Shown piece by piece: positions 62,712-64,000 of a stretch of 64,000 nucleotides of DNA. The stretch spans positions 248,001-312,000 of the forward strand of contig NZ_CP045404.1 of assembly GCF_009363715.1 (NCBI RefSeq). The letters run 5' to 3'. The translations under genes were made by a program, and so were the position numbers. The notes below the pieces were generated by a model. The model saw only the letters and a program-made list of their open reading frames with translations, did not search any database and was not told the DNA's origin. Each line of letters begins with the position of its first letter. Position 1 is the first letter of the stretch. This stretch comes from Roseovarius sp. THAF9. Its GTDB lineage: Bacteria; Pseudomonadota; Alphaproteobacteria; Rhodobacterales; Rhodobacteraceae.

Positions 62712-64000
62712 ATGGAAAAGACCGATATCGCGATCGTGGGCGGCGGGCTGGCCGGCCTCGTTGCCGCGCATGAGGCGGTGCAGCGCGGGCGCAAGGTGGT
62801 GCTGCTGGATCAGGAGGGGCCACAATCCCTGGGCGGGCAGGCGTTCTGGTCACTGGGCGGTCTGATGATGATCGACACGCCGGAGCAGCGGCGCATGGGT
62901 ATTCGGGATAGCCGGGATCTGGCGGCGCAGGACTGGATGGGCAGCGCGCAGTTCGACCGGCCCGAGGATGCGAACCCCCGCCGCGTGGCCGAGGCGTATC
63001 TGGATTTCGCCGCCGGGCCGATGCGGGGGTATCTGCACGCCATTGGGATGCGCTGGTTTCCCGTGGTGGGCTGGGCCGAACGGGGCGGGGCCAAGGCGGA
63101 CGGGCATGGCAATTCGGTGCCGCGCTTTCACGTCACCTGGGGGACGGGGACGGGCGTTGTCGCGCCGTTCGTTCGGTTGGTGCAGGAGGCAGAGAAGGCG
63201 GGCAAGCTGCGGTTGGCGTTCCGGCATCGGGTGACCGGGCTGGATGTGACGGACGGGCGCGTGACCGGCCTGCACGGCGATGTGCTGGCCCAGGATTACG
63301 CGGTGCGCGGGGCCTCGACCACTCGCGAGGTGACGGGGCAGTTCGAGATTCAGACCGAGAGCGTGATCGTCGCCTCGGGCGGGATCGGCGGGGACCACGA
63401 GAAGGTGCGCAAGCTGTGGCCCGTGGACCGGCTGGGTCCCGCGCCCAAGGTGATGGTGGCGGGCGTGCCGGATTACGTCGATGGCCAGATGCAGGACGTG
63501 GCCAAGGCCGCCGGCGCGGGCGCGATCAACGAAGACCGGATGTGGCATTATTGCGAGGGTCTGAAGAACTGGGACCCGATCTGGCCCAACCACGGGATCC
63601 GTATTTTGCCCGGGCCGTCCTCGATGTGGTTTGACGCGAAGGGCGTGCGGATGGAGGCGCCGTGCCTGCCGGGGTTCGACACGCTGAGCACCTTGAGACG
63701 CATATTGTCCACGGGGTTCGAGCATTCGTGGTTCATCCTGACGCAGAAGATCATCGAGAAGGAATTCGCCCTGTCCGGCAGCGAGCAGAACCCCGACCTG
63801 ACCTCGGGCAAGTGGCGCGAGGTGTTGAAGGAACGGCTGGGCAAGGGGGCGACCAGCGCTGTCGAGGCGTTCAAGGCGCATGGTGAGGATTTCGTCGTTG
63901 CGCGGGATTTCGAGACGCTCGTCGAGGGCATGAACCGGATCACGCCTGAGGCACCTCTGAACGCTGCGCAGTTGCGGGCGCAGGTGGCGGCGCGGGATGC
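62712..64000 (+). CDS. FAD-binding dehydrogenase (3-ketosteroid dehydrogenase / fumarate-reductase type), truncated at window edge
   Basis: The reading frame opens at the ATG at 62712 and has no stop to the window end (about 429 codons). The N-terminal FAD motif is IAIVGGGLAGLVAAHEAVQ (residues 6-24), followed by LLDQEG and the GGQAFWSLGGLMM turn typical of the family. Later segments are FVRLVQEAEKAGKLRLAF, SVIVASGGIGGDHEKVRKLWP and LPGPSSMWFDAKGV. The group contains flavoproteins annotated as FAD-binding dehydrogenases related to KstD; the substrate is unknown. The C-terminal catalytic part is outside the window. Confidence 0.82.
   Translation, partial: MEKTDIAIVGGGLAGLVAAHEAVQRGRKVVLLDQEGPQSLGGQAFWSLGGLMMIDTPEQRRMGIRDSRDLAAQDWMGSAQFDRPEDANPRRVAEAYLDFAAGPMRGYLHAIGMRWFPVVGWAERGGAKADGHGNSVPRFHVTWGTGTGVVAPFVRLVQEAEKAGKLRLAFRHRVTGLDVTDGRVTGLHGDVLAQDYAVRGASTTREVTGQFEIQTESVIVASGGIGGDHEKVRKLWPVDRLGPAPKVMVAGVPDYVDGQMQDVAKAAGAGAINEDRMWHYCEGLKNWDPIWPNHGIRILPGPSSMWFDAKGVRMEAPCLPGFDTLSTLRRILSTGFEHSWFILTQKIIEKEFALSGSEQNPDLTSGKWREVLKERLGKGATSAVEAFKAHGEDFVVARDFETLVEGMNRITPEAPLNAAQLRAQVAARD

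Overview
The window is GC-rich chromosomal DNA that reads as core genome of a marine Rhodobacteraceae (Roseobacter-group) alphaproteobacterium. The evidence is the gene content: the AapJQMP general L-amino-acid ABC transporter, an ATP12-type F1-ATPase chaperone, malyl-CoA thioesterase and mesaconyl-CoA hydratase of the ethylmalonyl-CoA pathway, and a mdh-sucCD-odhAB-lpd cluster close to sdhCDAB. I see no rRNA, tRNA, CRISPR array, prophage or intact insertion sequence. Genes are dense and very often overlap by 1-4 bases (ATGA, GTGA, TTGA or TAATG junctions), so most of the window is organised as translationally coupled operons.

Layout. 1-2.2 kb: the 5' half of glmM, divergent from ugd (cell-wall and surface-sugar precursors). 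2.2-5.7 kb: a minus-strand catabolic group (M24-fold hydrolase, M20 amidohydrolase, glycerate kinase). 5.8-8.7 kb: coupled crcB-rluC-HAD phosphatase-ATP12 chaperone. 8.9-13.3 kb: aapJQMP, with a perfect stem-loop after the binding-protein gene. 13.3-16.4 kb: a coupled minus-strand operon of sterol-desaturase-like oxidase, ferredoxin-like protein, SixA and an HDAC-family deacetylase. 16.4-20.7 kb: yidC, MOSC protein, engB and argB. 20.9-23.3 kb: an EAL phosphodiesterase and ttcA. 23.5-25.4 kb: a membrane-anchored AraC-type regulator, a 73-residue exported peptide and a TlpA-like thioredoxin. 25.4-31.4 kb: argH, a small lipoprotein, a DUF2834 protein, lysA and a large DUF4175/TIGR02302 membrane protein. 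31.4-35.4 kb: an acidic zinc-ribbon membrane protein divergent from ftsE-ftsX-plsC and a PPOX flavoprotein. 35.4-36.2 kb is the only long non-coding stretch and is full of degenerate repeats.

36.2-60.7 kb is a TCA-cycle supercluster. On the minus strand are mdh, sucC, sucD, odhA, odhB and lpd, interspersed with small exported, membrane or unknown genes and one AT-richer nucleotidyltransferase gene. On the plus strand are mcl2-nnrU-like-DUF1737-mch, a receiver protein, a VWA-domain protein and sdhCDAB, with three extra genes between sdhA and sdhB. Paired TGTGATCAC palindromes, 20-21 bp centre to centre, lie upstream of both sucC and sdhC and suggest one shared GntR-type regulator for the two TCA operons. 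The end of the window holds a MarR regulator, creD and the start of a flavin dehydrogenase.

I did not find a clearly new multi-gene system. The items I would look at first are the shared TGTGATCAC sites, the hairpin cluster between sucC and sucD that is read into an exported protein's only available reading frame, the nucleotidyltransferase gene inserted next to odhB, the metal-ligand-free M24 protein, the uracil-DNA-glycosylase-like protein of the lpd operon, and the diverged repeat pair at 35.6-36.0 kb.
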